From JACKNG01 sp040904625 (GTDB lineage Bacteria; Pseudomonadota; Gammaproteobacteria; Ga0077536): 64,000 nucleotides of DNA. The notes beneath the pieces are model-generated. The model was given only the letters and a program-made list of their open reading frames with translations, was not told where the DNA came from and searched no databases. The stretch spans positions 1 through 64,000 of the forward strand of contig JBBDTC010000001.1 of NCBI GenBank assembly GCA_040904625.1, given 5' to 3'. Both the position numbers and the translations under genes were made by a program. Every line of letters starts with the position of its first letter. Position 1 is the first letter of the stretch. Positions 16,878 through 24,958 of this stretch are shown one piece after another.

Positions 16878-16956
16878 CGCGCCCGCTGTATCAGGGGGGG
16901 CAAACCGCGCCTGCCGCGGTTGTTGATTCAGTCAAGACAAGGTTACTCAATTGACG

Positions 16957-18705
16957 ATGAAAGCGACGAAAATCAATAATCTGTTGCCATTGCGCAATGC
17001 TGACTTCGATACGCTGGTCGAAGCCTTGGAATACGCTGCCGAGGGTGATACCGGCTATAACTTCTACGACGGCAAGGGCGAACTGTTCGCGGTCCTGAGC
17101 TATGCAGATCTGCGCATCAAGGCACAGGCCCTGGGACGACGCCTGCTCGGGCTCGGCTGCAAGCGCGGCGCCCGCGTCGCCATCGTGGCTGAATCAGAAC
17201 CGCTGTTCCATCTCTTTTTCTTCGCCTGCCAGTACGCCGGGTATATTCCTGTCGCTTTACCCGCGGGATTCCAGATCGGCGCGCGCAAGGCCTATGTCGA
17301 ACAGCTCGAGCGCATGCTCGACAGTTGCGGGGCCGATCTCGCCGTTGCCCCCGAATCGCATGTGGCTTTCCTGCGCCAGGCCGTCGAACGGCTCGATCTG
17401 GTCAAGGCCGGCACGCCGGAGGAATTCGACGCCTTGCCGGAGCGCGATTGCGTGCTCGAACCGCTGCGCGCCGACGAAGTCGCTTATTTGCAGTATACGT
17501 CCGGCAGCACGCGCTTCCCGCGCGGTGTGGAGATCTCACAGCGAACCGTGATGACCAATTTGCGTGACATCGCCGTCCACGGGCTCAAAATCACGCGCGA
17601 CGATCGCATGGTGGCGTGGCTACCCCTCTACCACGATATGGGTCTGGTCGGTTTCGTGCTGCTGCCGCTGGGCAGCCAGCTTTCGGCCGATTACTTGAGC
17701 CCGCGCACCTTTGCCATGCGCCCGCGTTTGTGGTTGAAGATCATTTCCCAGAACCGCGGCACGATCTCTTCCAGCCCGCCGTTCGGCTATGCCCTGTGTG
17801 CCAAACGGCTGCGCTTGACCGATCAGGATCGCTACGACCTGAGTTCCTGGCGGGTGGCCTGTGTCGGCGCCGAACGAATCCACCCCGAACCGCTGCGCCA
17901 ATTCGCCCATGTGCTCGCACCGGCCAAATTCAATCCCGACGCTTTCGTGGCCTGCTACGGCATGGCCGAATGCGCGCTGGCCATCAGCTTTGCCGAGCTC
18001 GGCACCGGCATCAGTGCGGTCAAGGTCGATAAGGAGCGTATGGCAACGACCGGCCAGGTCGAGTTGCTCGATACGAGTGCCAGTCGCGCGGAGGACAGCC
18101 TGATTTTCGTCGATTGCGGCAAGATACTGCCGAGCTTCGAGCTCGCAATCCGTGACGACAAGGGTAACGATCTGCCCGACTACCAATGCGGGCGTATCTG
18201 TCTGCGCGGCGCGAGCGTGATGAGCGGTTATTTCCAGAATCCGACCGCCACTGCTGAAGTCCTTTCCGACGATGGCTGGCTCGATACCGGCGACATCGGC
18301 TACCGCTTCGGCGATCATGTGGTCGTCACTGCCCGTCGCAAGGACGTCATCATCGTCAACGGACGTAACATCTGGCCGCATGATCTCGAGTTCCTGGCGG
18401 AAAGCCTGCCGGGGGTACGCTTCGGTAATGTCTCCGCGTTCTCCTTCGCCGACGACAATGGGGCCGATCAGGTGGTTATGGTGGTCGAGTCGCGCGAAGT
18501 CAATCCGGCCAAGGCGCGCACCCTGATCGACGATCTGCGCGCGCTCATCACCGCACATTTCGGCATTGCCTGCCATATCGATCTGGTGCCGCCGCGAACC
18601 CTGCCGCGAACTTCGTCCGGCAAGTTGTCGCGTTCCAAGGCCAAACAGGATTTTCTCGCACGTACGGCAGGCGTCGGCGGCAACCTCGCTGGCGCGCATG
18701 GGTGA
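16957..18705 (+). CDS. Fatty acyl-AMP ligase / acyl-ACP synthetase of ceramide synthesis
   Basis: Adenylates a fatty acid and is expected to load it on the dedicated acyl carrier protein encoded at 19669. ANL superfamily; the FAAL pattern is clear in YLQYTSGSTRFPRGVEIS (P-loop), WLPLYHDMGLVGFVLLPL, SSPPFGYALCAKR, ACYGMAECALAISF and DGWLDTGDIGYRFGDHVVVT. The C-terminal hinge and lysine are in RRKDVIIVNGRNIWPHDLE and PRTSSGKLSRSKAK. About 582 residues, with the start at ATG 16957; a TTG two codons earlier has better AAGG spacing. First gene of a tight four-gene run (8 bp overlap with the next). The same combination with serine palmitoyltransferase is required for ceramide formation in Caulobacter, so the ceramide role is inferred from context. 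Confidence 0.88.
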   Translation: MKATKINNLLPLRNADFDTLVEALEYAAEGDTGYNFYDGKGELFAVLSYADLRIKAQALGRRLLGLGCKRGARVAIVAESEPLFHLFFFACQYAGYIPVALPAGFQIGARKAYVEQLERMLDSCGADLAVAPESHVAFLRQAVERLDLVKAGTPEEFDALPERDCVLEPLRADEVAYLQYTSGSTRFPRGVEISQRTVMTNLRDIAVHGLKITRDDRMVAWLPLYHDMGLVGFVLLPLGSQLSADYLSPRTFAMRPRLWLKIISQNRGTISSSPPFGYALCAKRLRLTDQDRYDLSSWRVACVGAERIHPEPLRQFAHVLAPAKFNPDAFVACYGMAECALAISFAELGTGISAVKVDKERMATTGQVELLDTSASRAEDSLIFVDCGKILPSFELAIRDDKGNDLPDYQCGRICLRGASVMSGYFQNPTATAEVLSDDGWLDTGDIGYRFGDHVVVTARRKDVIIVNGRNIWPHDLEFLAESLPGVRFGNVSAFSFADDNGADQVVMVVESREVNPAKARTLIDDLRALITAHFGIACHIDLVPPRTLPRTSSGKLSRSKAKQDFLARTAGVGGNLAGAHG

Positions 18706-19672
18706 AACCGGGCGGGGCAGACCACATATCGTCCTGACCGGAGCGACGGGATTCATCGGCCGACACCTGCAGCGCACGCTGTGCGACAACGGCTACGACA
18801 TCTCCGCTCTCGTTCGTCCAGGATCGGCCAATACGGCCCACGTCCTGCCGGATGTGCGCGTCCGTCGCGGCGCCCTCGATGCCCCGGCCTTCCTCGATGA
18901 GGTCCTGAGCGGCGCTGATTTCGTCGTTTATGCCGCTGGCGCGGTGCGCGGCCGCTGTGTCGACGACTTCTGGCCGGCGAATGTCGCCGGTGTTGCCAGC
19001 GTGGCCGCCGCCGCGGCACGAGTGATGACCCATCCCCGCATCATCCTGATTTCCTCTCTGGCTGCCAGCAAGGCGCAGTTATCCGACTATGCCGCGAGCA
19101 AGAGAGCGGGTGAAGATGCACTGCGCGCTTGTGCCGGCATCGAGTGGACGATACTACGGCCACCAGCGGTCTATGGACCGGGCGATCGGGAGATGCGCCC
19201 GTTGTTTACCGCCATCAGACGTGGTCTCGCCGTCATCGTCGGCCCGCAAGGCCAGCGCCTGTCACTGCTCCATGCGGCAGACCTGGCGCGCGCCGTGGCT
19301 GCGATCATCGATGGTTTCGAGCACTGTGTGGGCGCCTGCTACGAACTCGATGACGGACATCCGCAGGGTTACGGCTGGGCGGATATCATCGCCCAGGCCA
19401 ACAACGGCAGCCGTACCTTATCCGTGCGCATACCGCGTGCTGTTCTGGATCGACTGGCGCGCTGGAATGTCGCACTGCCGCACCGGCGGCGGCACTTGCC
19501 CATGCTGTCGCCGGGCAAGGTCCGCGAACTTTCCGAGCCCAGTTGGCTTTGCAATAATCAAGCGCTCACTGCGGCGACCGGATGGTTGCCGCGAATCCGT
19601 CTTCGTGAGGGCGTCGCGGAGCTGTTTGCCTCGCCACCGTCCGCAAGCCCGTCCGGCTGGAGCTCCCAGTGA
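18698..19672 (+). CDS. cerR: NAD-dependent epimerase/dehydratase-like SDR, probable ceramide reductase
   Basis: Extended short-chain dehydrogenase of 324 residues. The nucleotide-binding motif is VLTGATGFIGRHL, the catalytic Ser is in LISSLAASK, and the YxxxK pair is in SDYAASKRAGEDAL. The substrate side carries LRPPAVYGPGDREM and LLHAADLARAV. In Caulobacter the homologous SDR next to spt (CerR) reduces the 3-keto group of the acylated sphingoid base; that function is inferred here from neighbourhood and fold. The start at ATG 18698 overlaps the ligase gene by 8 bp and the 3' end overlaps acp by 4 bp, so the four genes are translationally coupled. Confidence 0.8.
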   Translation: MGETGRGRPHIVLTGATGFIGRHLQRTLCDNGYDISALVRPGSANTAHVLPDVRVRRGALDAPAFLDEVLSGADFVVYAAGAVRGRCVDDFWPANVAGVASVAAAAARVMTHPRIILISSLAASKAQLSDYAASKRAGEDALRACAGIEWTILRPPAVYGPGDREMRPLFTAIRRGLAVIVGPQGQRLSLLHAADLARAVAAIIDGFEHCVGACYELDDGHPQGYGWADIIAQANNGSRTLSVRIPRAVLDRLARWNVALPHRRRHLPMLSPGKVRELSEPSWLCNNQALTAATGWLPRIRLREGVAELFASPPSASPSGWSSQ

Positions 19673-19917
19673 AACTCGATCATAGCGCCATAGTCGAAGA
19701 ACTGATCCGGCTGCTCGAGGCAGCGTTGGGTCGGCGTCAGGCGATGTCTGCCGATACCGCCCTGATTGCCGATCTCGGGCTCGAATCCATCCAGGTCATC
19801 GAATACCTGTGCGAGGTCGAAGACCGTTTCGATCTCGCGATTGACGAAGACACCCTGGCCGATGTCCAGACTGTCGGTGACTTGGCCGCGGTCGTGCAGC
19901 GGCTGCTGAACGGTTGA
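19669..19917 (+). CDS. Dedicated acyl carrier protein
   Basis: 82-residue ACP. Phosphopantetheine attaches to Ser40 in ADLGLESIQVIEYLCEVED; GLES replaces the usual DSL but keeps the serine and the helix-II acidic face. It probably carries the acyl chain between the FAAL and the serine palmitoyltransferase, whose genes flank it: the cerR-like gene overlaps its start (ATGA) and spt begins one base after its stop. It is distinct from the housekeeping AcpP, whose signature is DSLD. Confidence 0.9.
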   Translation: MKLDHSAIVEELIRLLEAALGRRQAMSADTALIADLGLESIQVIEYLCEVEDRFDLAIDEDTLADVQTVGDLAAVVQRLLNG

Positions 19918-21126
19918 ATGTCCATGCGCTTGTTCGAAAAATTCAAAGCCGCCGAGACCACCCGGGCACTGCTCGAGGCGTTGCCGGTCAATCCGACCGG
20001 GGTCGTCATCGAAGAGGTATTGAGTGCAACTGAAGCAGTTGTGGGCGGGCGTCATACGATCATGGCCGGAACCAACAACTACCTCGGTCTGACGTTCGAT
20101 GCGGCGGCGATTGCGGCAGGTCAGCAGGCGCTGGCCAAAGCGGGTACCGGAACGACCGGCTCGCGTATGGCCAACGGCACTTATCGTGCCCATCTCGAAC
20201 TCGAAGCGGAACTCGCAGCGTTCTACGAGCTGCCTCATGCCATGGTGTTCTCGACCGGCTATGCAGCCAATCTCGGGACTCTGGTCGCCTTGCTCGGGGA
20301 AGGCGATGCGGTGCTGCTCGATGCCGAGGCCCATGCAAGTTTGTTCGACGGTTGCCGCATGAGCGGCGCCGATATCTTCCGCTTCAAACACAATGATCCC
20401 GACGGCCTGGCCAATCGCCTGCGGCGTCTGGGAGAGCGCGCGCAGAATGCGCTGATCGTGGTCGAGGGTCTGTACAGTATTCGGGGTGATTGCGCGCCGC
20501 TGCGCGAGTACGCCGCGGTCAAGGCCGAGTACGGTGGTTATCTGTTCGTCGACGAGGCCCATTCGCTCGGCGTCTATGGCGATCGTGGGCGCGGCCTGGT
20601 TGAATCCGAAGGCATACTTGCAGAGACCGATTTCGTTGTCGGTACGTTCAGCAAGAGTCTTGGCTCGATCGGTGGGTTTTGTGTCAGCCGTCATCCGGAA
20701 CTGGCTCTTTTCCGCTATGCCAGCCGACCTTACATCTTTACGGCATCGCCCTGCCCGTCAGTGATCGCGACCACCCGCGAAGCATTGCGCCGCATCGCCG
20801 AACAGCCGCAGCTTCGAGATCAGCTGTGGCGAAATGCGCGCTGCCTGTATACCGCGCTCGCCGGACTGGGGCTGCGACTGGGGCCGCATGTCAGCCCGGT
20901 CATCGGTATTTCATTTGCCGAGCGCGATGTTGCCTTGCGCTGCTGGCAGGGACTGCTCGAAGCAGGGGTCTATACCAATCTCATCCTTCCTCCGGCGGCG
21001 CCTGATGGCGGCAGCCTCATCCGCGTGAGTGTCACGGCTGCGCATACCGAGGCACAAATCGAGCGCATCATCAGCAGCTTCGAAAACGTCGTGCGGCAGC
21101 ACGCGGCCGGCGGCTGTACAGTCTGA
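19918..21126 (+). CDS. spt: Serine palmitoyltransferase
   Basis: PLP enzyme of the alpha-oxoamine synthase family; condenses L-serine with an acyl thioester to 3-ketosphinganine, the first committed sphingolipid step. 402 residues, soluble like the Sphingomonas enzyme. Seen: NNYLGLTFD, the glycine motif GTGTTGSR, His139 in DAEAHASLFDG that stacks on PLP, DEAHSLGVYG (Asp212, His215) and the Schiff-base Lys246 in GTFSKSLGSIGGF. The family also includes KBL and AONS. The neighbouring FAAL, ACP, SDR and ceramide synthase genes, rather than bio or tdh genes, support SPT. A 157 bp element starts 12 bases after its stop, and the next gene is convergent. Confidence 0.9.
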   Translation: MSMRLFEKFKAAETTRALLEALPVNPTGVVIEEVLSATEAVVGGRHTIMAGTNNYLGLTFDAAAIAAGQQALAKAGTGTTGSRMANGTYRAHLELEAELAAFYELPHAMVFSTGYAANLGTLVALLGEGDAVLLDAEAHASLFDGCRMSGADIFRFKHNDPDGLANRLRRLGERAQNALIVVEGLYSIRGDCAPLREYAAVKAEYGGYLFVDEAHSLGVYGDRGRGLVESEGILAETDFVVGTFSKSLGSIGGFCVSRHPELALFRYASRPYIFTASPCPSVIATTREALRRIAEQPQLRDQLWRNARCLYTALAGLGLRLGPHVSPVIGISFAERDVALRCWQGLLEAGVYTNLILPPAAPDGGSLIRVSVTAAHTEAQIERIISSFENVVRQHAAGGCTV

Positions 21127-21138
21127 CTGCGGGACTCA

Positions 21139-21295
21139 GGGCCCGTCCCAGGATAACTCGGTTGTCTGGAACGCCGATCGATCCCGTCTGGCGGCGTTGC
21201 TCGTCAGTTGAATAGAACCACTATTCGCCCTCCTCGCGCCTTGCCAGCCGGGCGCCCCAACGCCCCAGACAACCGAGTCATTCTGGGACGGGCCC
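21139..21295. mobile_element. 157 bp MITE-like element, family A copy 2
   Basis: Same length as the copy at 4233-4389 and, read on the complement, closely similar throughout. Ends are GGGCCCGTCCCAGGATAACT and the inverted GGGCCCGTCCCAGAATGACT. It is flanked by TCA on both sides (21136-21138 and 21296-21298), a TNA-type duplication; the right copy is the TGA stop of the nucleotidyltransferase gene. It separates the convergent spt and lptF-lptG operons and could fold as a bidirectional hairpin. Confidence 0.8.
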
Positions 21296-22216
21296 TCAGC
21301 GAAACCCGCCGCGACGATAGAGTCGCCACAGCAATGGCCAGGCGAAGATCAGCGGGTGTCGTCGTTGCAGATCGGTCGCCTCCATATGAAGGCCGCTGTG
21401 GCGTTCGACCTTCCATAAGACGTAATCCAATGGGTCATTGAAGGTGAAGGCAGCTTTGCCCAGGCGCAACACGGCAAGCAGCTTGCCGGCAATGCGGCGC
21501 CCGCTCCAAGCCAAGGCAGCGCGGCGCCGTGCAAACCCGGAGCGGGTATTGCGCCAGCCTCCCTCGTCACAGGCAATGAGTCCGAATTCTCCGGCGAGGC
21601 GTGCTGTCATCGCCTCGAGATGCTCGTGGTAGCAGGCGGTCAGTTCGGCGGCGCGTGAGGTGTCTTCACTACGCAATTCGCTGCCATAGGTCAGGGCGAA
21701 TCCCCGGCGCCATAGCTCGGTGGTCGTGAAACAGTCAGGCAGCATATCGAGGGTGGCGCTGAGCATACGCCGGCAGGCGTCGATACCCGCCTGCTGAACA
21801 CGCTCGTGAACGGCTTCGTCACGTGCGTACACGATGTCGAAGGGCTGCGCGAATCGTGACCAGAAATAGGTGTGAAAATCCGTGCCTATGGCGTGCTCGA
21901 ATTGCTTCAGCGTGACCGTGGCGTATTTGGCCGCACACGCTGTAGCGTCGGCGCGGAGCACTAAATGATAGACATTCGGCGGCAGCAGACGGTTGGCCGC
22001 CGCCGCCGTGCGTGATTCCAGCGCTGAATAGTCATCCAGCAGGACATAGAAATCGAGCACGGTGTCGCGTTTGCCGCGCAGGTACGAACCATAGAGCACG
22101 ATCGCCGCGACGCTTTCGCCGTAGCGCTCCTGGAAGGCGTTCGCATAGTGCGGCGGAGTGGGTGCAGACGACTGATCGCGGACGTCATGTAATGATGAGG
22201 GCGGCTTTTCGGTCAC
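21296..22216 (-). CDS. Nucleotidyltransferase-fold protein downstream of lptG
   Basis: 306 residues of unknown specific role. The N-terminal part has a MNT/pol-beta-type motif: IVLYGSYLRGKRDTVLDFYVLLDD, with the GS and RG signature and acidic residues for metal-nucleotide binding. The rest is helical and ends LIFAWPLLWRLYRRGGFR, which is amphipathic to hydrophobic and could touch the membrane. The GTG start at 22216 lies 4 bases after the lptG stop, so it shares a transcript with lptF-lptG. Its place between spt and lptG suggests headgroup activation or modification of the ceramide, but no substrate can be read from the sequence. The stop codon is the target-site copy of the adjacent element. 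Confidence 0.65.
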   Translation of the reverse strand: MTEKPPSSLHDVRDQSSAPTPPHYANAFQERYGESVAAIVLYGSYLRGKRDTVLDFYVLLDDYSALESRTAAAANRLLPPNVYHLVLRADATACAAKYATVTLKQFEHAIGTDFHTYFWSRFAQPFDIVYARDEAVHERVQQAGIDACRRMLSATLDMLPDCFTTTELWRRGFALTYGSELRSEDTSRAAELTACYHEHLEAMTARLAGEFGLIACDEGGWRNTRSGFARRRAALAWSGRRIAGKLLAVLRLGKAAFTFNDPLDYVLWKVERHSGLHMEATDLQRRHPLIFAWPLLWRLYRRGGFR

Positions 22217-22220
22217 GAAC

Positions 22221-23288
22221 TCAACTCCGCGTCGCCAGATACCGCACGCCATACAGCGCACTCGCCAGGACCACCAGGGCAGGGAGCAGGGCGGTCGGCC
22301 CTGGTGCCAGTTCGAACAGCAACGACAATTGCCCGGCTACCTGTTCGAAAAGGTAGAAGCCGACGCCTATGGCAGCACCGAGCACGACGCGAAGCCCGGT
22401 CGAACGTACGCGTACCGAGTTCAATACCAATGGCAGCCCCAGCAGCAGCATGCCGGCGAGGGTAAATGGCACGCTGATCTGATGCCAGAATCGGGCCGAG
22501 TGCTCGCGAACGTCGAGACCTGACCCGCGGTTCTCACGCAGGTAGCGATAGAGGTCGAGCGGAGACAATGCGTGCAGCGGTGCTATCAGCGTGGAGATTT
22601 GTTCGGGCGAGAGAAAGCTCTCCCACGCCAGCTGTGGGAGCTGGCGAACAAGTACCTGATCGTGCTCGATGACCTTCTCCTCGACATCGTGCAGCAACCA
22701 TTCTCGCGAACTGACGACGTCCGCTTTGGCGGCGCGAACGAGACGAACCAGGCGCGCCTCGGCATCGAGTTCGTAGAGTTCGATATCGCGTGGGATCCGG
22801 CCGAACTCCACACTGCCGACGCGAATGATGCGCCGCTCGTGCCGACTCCAGAATTCCGCGTCACCGAGGGCGGTGCGTTCCAGTGTGCGTGAGCGATACT
22901 CCTGCGCTTTGCGCTCTGCGGCGGGTATGAGGGCGTACTGGAACAGCACCACCGCCGCGATCAGCGCGGCCGCGATGCCGAGCAGGATGCGTGCGATGCG
23001 CCAGGTCGAGAAGCCCGCGGCACGGATGGCTGTCAATTCCTGGTGATTGGCCAACATGCCCAGACCCAGCATGGACCCGAGCAGTGCGGTCACGGGGAGC
23101 AAATCGACGATGCGTCGTGGGGTTGTGAGCAGGACGACGGCAACTGCATCGGCCCCGGTGTAGGAACCGCTGCCGACGTCTTCCAGCGCTTCGGTGAAGG
23201 CCATGAAGCTGAACAGTGTGAGCAGGATCAGCAGAACCGCGCCGGCGGCAAGGCAGAAATGGAAGCCGATGTAGCGCGCGAGAAGCAT
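22221..23288 (-). CDS. lptG: LptG-like lipid export permease
   Basis: Permease of the YjgP/YjgQ family, which in LPS export forms the LptFG core over the LptB2 ATPase. 355 residues with three N-terminal transmembrane helices (about 10-35, 60-80, 100-125), a periplasmic beta-jellyroll (about 140-265) and three C-terminal helices (about 270-350). Family marks are LLPVTALLGSMLGLGMLANHQELTAIRAAGFS and FWHQISVPFTLAGMLLLGLPLVL. It sits 3 bases downstream of the lptF-like gene. Unlike the usual gammaproteobacterial site beside pepA, this pair lies inside the ceramide locus, so it may export sphingolipid rather than LPS. No lptB-like ATPase gene is in the window. Confidence 0.87.
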   Translation of the reverse strand: MLLARYIGFHFCLAAGAVLLILLTLFSFMAFTEALEDVGSGSYTGADAVAVVLLTTPRRIVDLLPVTALLGSMLGLGMLANHQELTAIRAAGFSTWRIARILLGIAAALIAAVVLFQYALIPAAERKAQEYRSRTLERTALGDAEFWSRHERRIIRVGSVEFGRIPRDIELYELDAEARLVRLVRAAKADVVSSREWLLHDVEEKVIEHDQVLVRQLPQLAWESFLSPEQISTLIAPLHALSPLDLYRYLRENRGSGLDVREHSARFWHQISVPFTLAGMLLLGLPLVLNSVRVRSTGLRVVLGAAIGVGFYLFEQVAGQLSLLFELAPGPTALLPALVVLASALYGVRYLATRS

Positions 23289-23291
23289 GTT

Positions 23292-24344
23292 TCAGAAACT
23301 CAACCGACGACGCGCGCCGAAAGCGACGACAAGAGCAAGGGCGAGCAGGCCTGGTGCCCACCACAAGGTCGCGACGGTTTCCTGTTCGACCCAGGTGCGC
23401 GCGACACCCAGGAAGTTGTAATAAATCGCATAGATGCCGATTGCGAGAGGCAGCCGCGCAAAGCGGCTCTGCCGTGGCCGGTGATCGATCAGCATCAAAG
23501 CGGCCAGCGCGAGCAGCACTGTGGACACGGGCGTCGATAGCCGCCATTGGAGTTCTGCGCGATCATCAGGATCCTGGGAGTGGAGCAAAGCTCCGGTAGC
23601 CGCGGACTTGGTGCGATACTCCTCGTCAGTGCCAGTTTGTACGCGCAACGCCAGTGTCAGTTCGTCGAAGCGCCCGAGCACGTCCGGGGGCTGTTCGGAA
23701 GCCCTGAAGATGTTTGCGTCATGGAGCACCAGCCGATGCCGCGATGGTGTGACATGGCCGTGCAGATAACCGCGCGGTGCCGAGATGACTTCCAGGCCAT
23801 CGGCCGTGCGGGTGCGAATGAATATGCCCTGCAAGGTCTGGCCGTTGTCGCGGATATCCTCGATATAAACGCTGCGGTTCTCCTCTTCGTAGATGTAGAA
23901 CCGCTGTGGCTTGATCCGATCGAGCTCCGATGCCGTTTCGGCGTGATCTTTCAAGGCAAACATGGCCTCGTACGTTTCTGGCCTGACGCCGATCGAGAGT
24001 ATGGCGACAACAACGGCGAGTCCGATGGCGAGCATGATGAGAGGGCGGTAGAGGCGGCCCAGCGACAGGCCGCAGGCGCGCATTGCGGTTGTCTCACCAT
24101 GTAAATTGAGCTTTCCGCACGCGACGATGACACCGAAAAAGAACGCCAGCGGCAGCAGAACCTCGAGTGCGATGATCGCTTTGTATACGGTCAGGCGCGC
24201 GACTTCGGGAGCGTTGAGCAAACCGCCTGCGGCGTCGGCGAGGAAGCGCGTCAGGCTATAGGCAAAGAAAATCACCGTCAGTATGATGGCCACCGTGGCA
24301 AAGCTCACACAGGTTTCCCGAACAAGGTAGCGATCGAGCAGCAC
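23292..24344 (-). CDS. lptF: LptF-like lipid export permease
   Basis: Second YjgP/YjgQ-family permease (350 residues). It opens LLDRYLVRETCVSFATVAIILTVIF and continues with LPLAFFFGVIVACGKLNLHGETTAMRACGLS, the family's helix 2/3 and coupling region. A periplasmic domain (about 135-265; FYIYEEENRSVYIEDIRDNG) and three closing helices follow. GTG start. Its 5' end lies one base from the earliest possible start of the divergent OstA-like gene, so the two face each other across a very short promoter region. Topology and pairing with lptG are seen; the cargo is inferred from the surrounding ceramide genes. Confidence 0.87.
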   Translation of the reverse strand: MLLDRYLVRETCVSFATVAIILTVIFFAYSLTRFLADAAGGLLNAPEVARLTVYKAIIALEVLLPLAFFFGVIVACGKLNLHGETTAMRACGLSLGRLYRPLIMLAIGLAVVVAILSIGVRPETYEAMFALKDHAETASELDRIKPQRFYIYEEENRSVYIEDIRDNGQTLQGIFIRTRTADGLEVISAPRGYLHGHVTPSRHRLVLHDANIFRASEQPPDVLGRFDELTLALRVQTGTDEEYRTKSAATGALLHSQDPDDRAELQWRLSTPVSTVLLALAALMLIDHRPRQSRFARLPLAIGIYAIYYNFLGVARTWVEQETVATLWWAPGLLALALVVAFGARRRLSF

Positions 24345-24459
24345 GGTGGGGGAACTCGGGCGGGAGAAAATGGCGATCAGCGATCAAAGCAGGCACTATG
24401 ATGCGCACCGCTGCCGGCGAGCGCAACCGCTCGTGCATTTGCTGCTCGGTCTGATACTG

Positions 24460-24945
24460 GTGAAACACCGATTTTGCTGCGTTTCCTTGGGCCTGTTCTT
24501 GCCGATGATGGCCATTGCGGATGAACTGCCGCCGCTGCTGCCGCTGGACGATGTCGTTTTCATCAGCGCGCAGCAAGGACACCAGGGAATCGACCGAGAC
24601 GAGTTCGAGGCCCGAGGCGCGTTACGAATGCGCGGAGCTCAATGGGCGATCTACGCGGATCACGCCAAGGTATACGGGCCCTTGCGCGACCCGGAATCGA
24701 TCCGTGTTGCCGGCACGCCCGCTCGCATCGTCTATCATCGCAGCGGGGACGACGAACCGCTCGAGGGACATAGCGACATGCTGGAATTCGATCCGCGCCG
24801 GGATATCGTTCGGCTCGAGCGCGGCGCGAAGATCGTCAAAGGGCGGCAATCAATCACCAGCGAAACCATCAAATACCTGCTCGAGCGAGATACCTTCACG
24901 GCGGGCTCCAGCGGGCGGGTCAAGGTCGTGACGAAACCTCGCTGA
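24460..24945 (+). CDS. LptA/OstA-like periplasmic lipid-bridge protein
   Basis: About 161 residues. From GTG 24460 a signal peptide is visible (VKHRFCC, then a hydrophobic core, cleavage after MMAIA). The mature part is an OstA-type beta-strand protein: FEARGALRMRGAQWAIYADHAKVYGP, ARIVYHRSGDDEPLEGHSDMLEFDP, VRLERGAKIVKGRQSITSETIKYLL and GSSGRVKVVTKPR. These are the strand repeats of the LptA/LptC/LptD N-domain family. Frames from GTG 24346 or ATG 24370 (GGGAG three bases before it) would lengthen the N-terminus but leave two hydrophobic stretches, so the internal start is preferred. It is divergent from lptF-lptG. With them it could form a membrane-to-membrane bridge for the locus product. 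Confidence 0.75.
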   Translation: MKHRFCCVSLGLFLPMMAIADELPPLLPLDDVVFISAQQGHQGIDRDEFEARGALRMRGAQWAIYADHAKVYGPLRDPESIRVAGTPARIVYHRSGDDEPLEGHSDMLEFDPRRDIVRLERGAKIVKGRQSITSETIKYLLERDTFTAGSSGRVKVVTKPR

Positions 24946-24958
24946 ATCCGCCAGAACG

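Larger units (their letters stand above)
16517..16950. other. 434 bp intergenic region between imuB and the ceramide operon
   Basis: No supported gene. It holds the 21 bp palindrome at 16541-16561, a 10 bp inverted repeat pair (CCTCGGGATG at 16676-16685 and CATCCCGAGG at 16792-16801), and a candidate promoter at 16846-16877. Composition is less GC-rich than the flanks. Confidence 0.5.
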
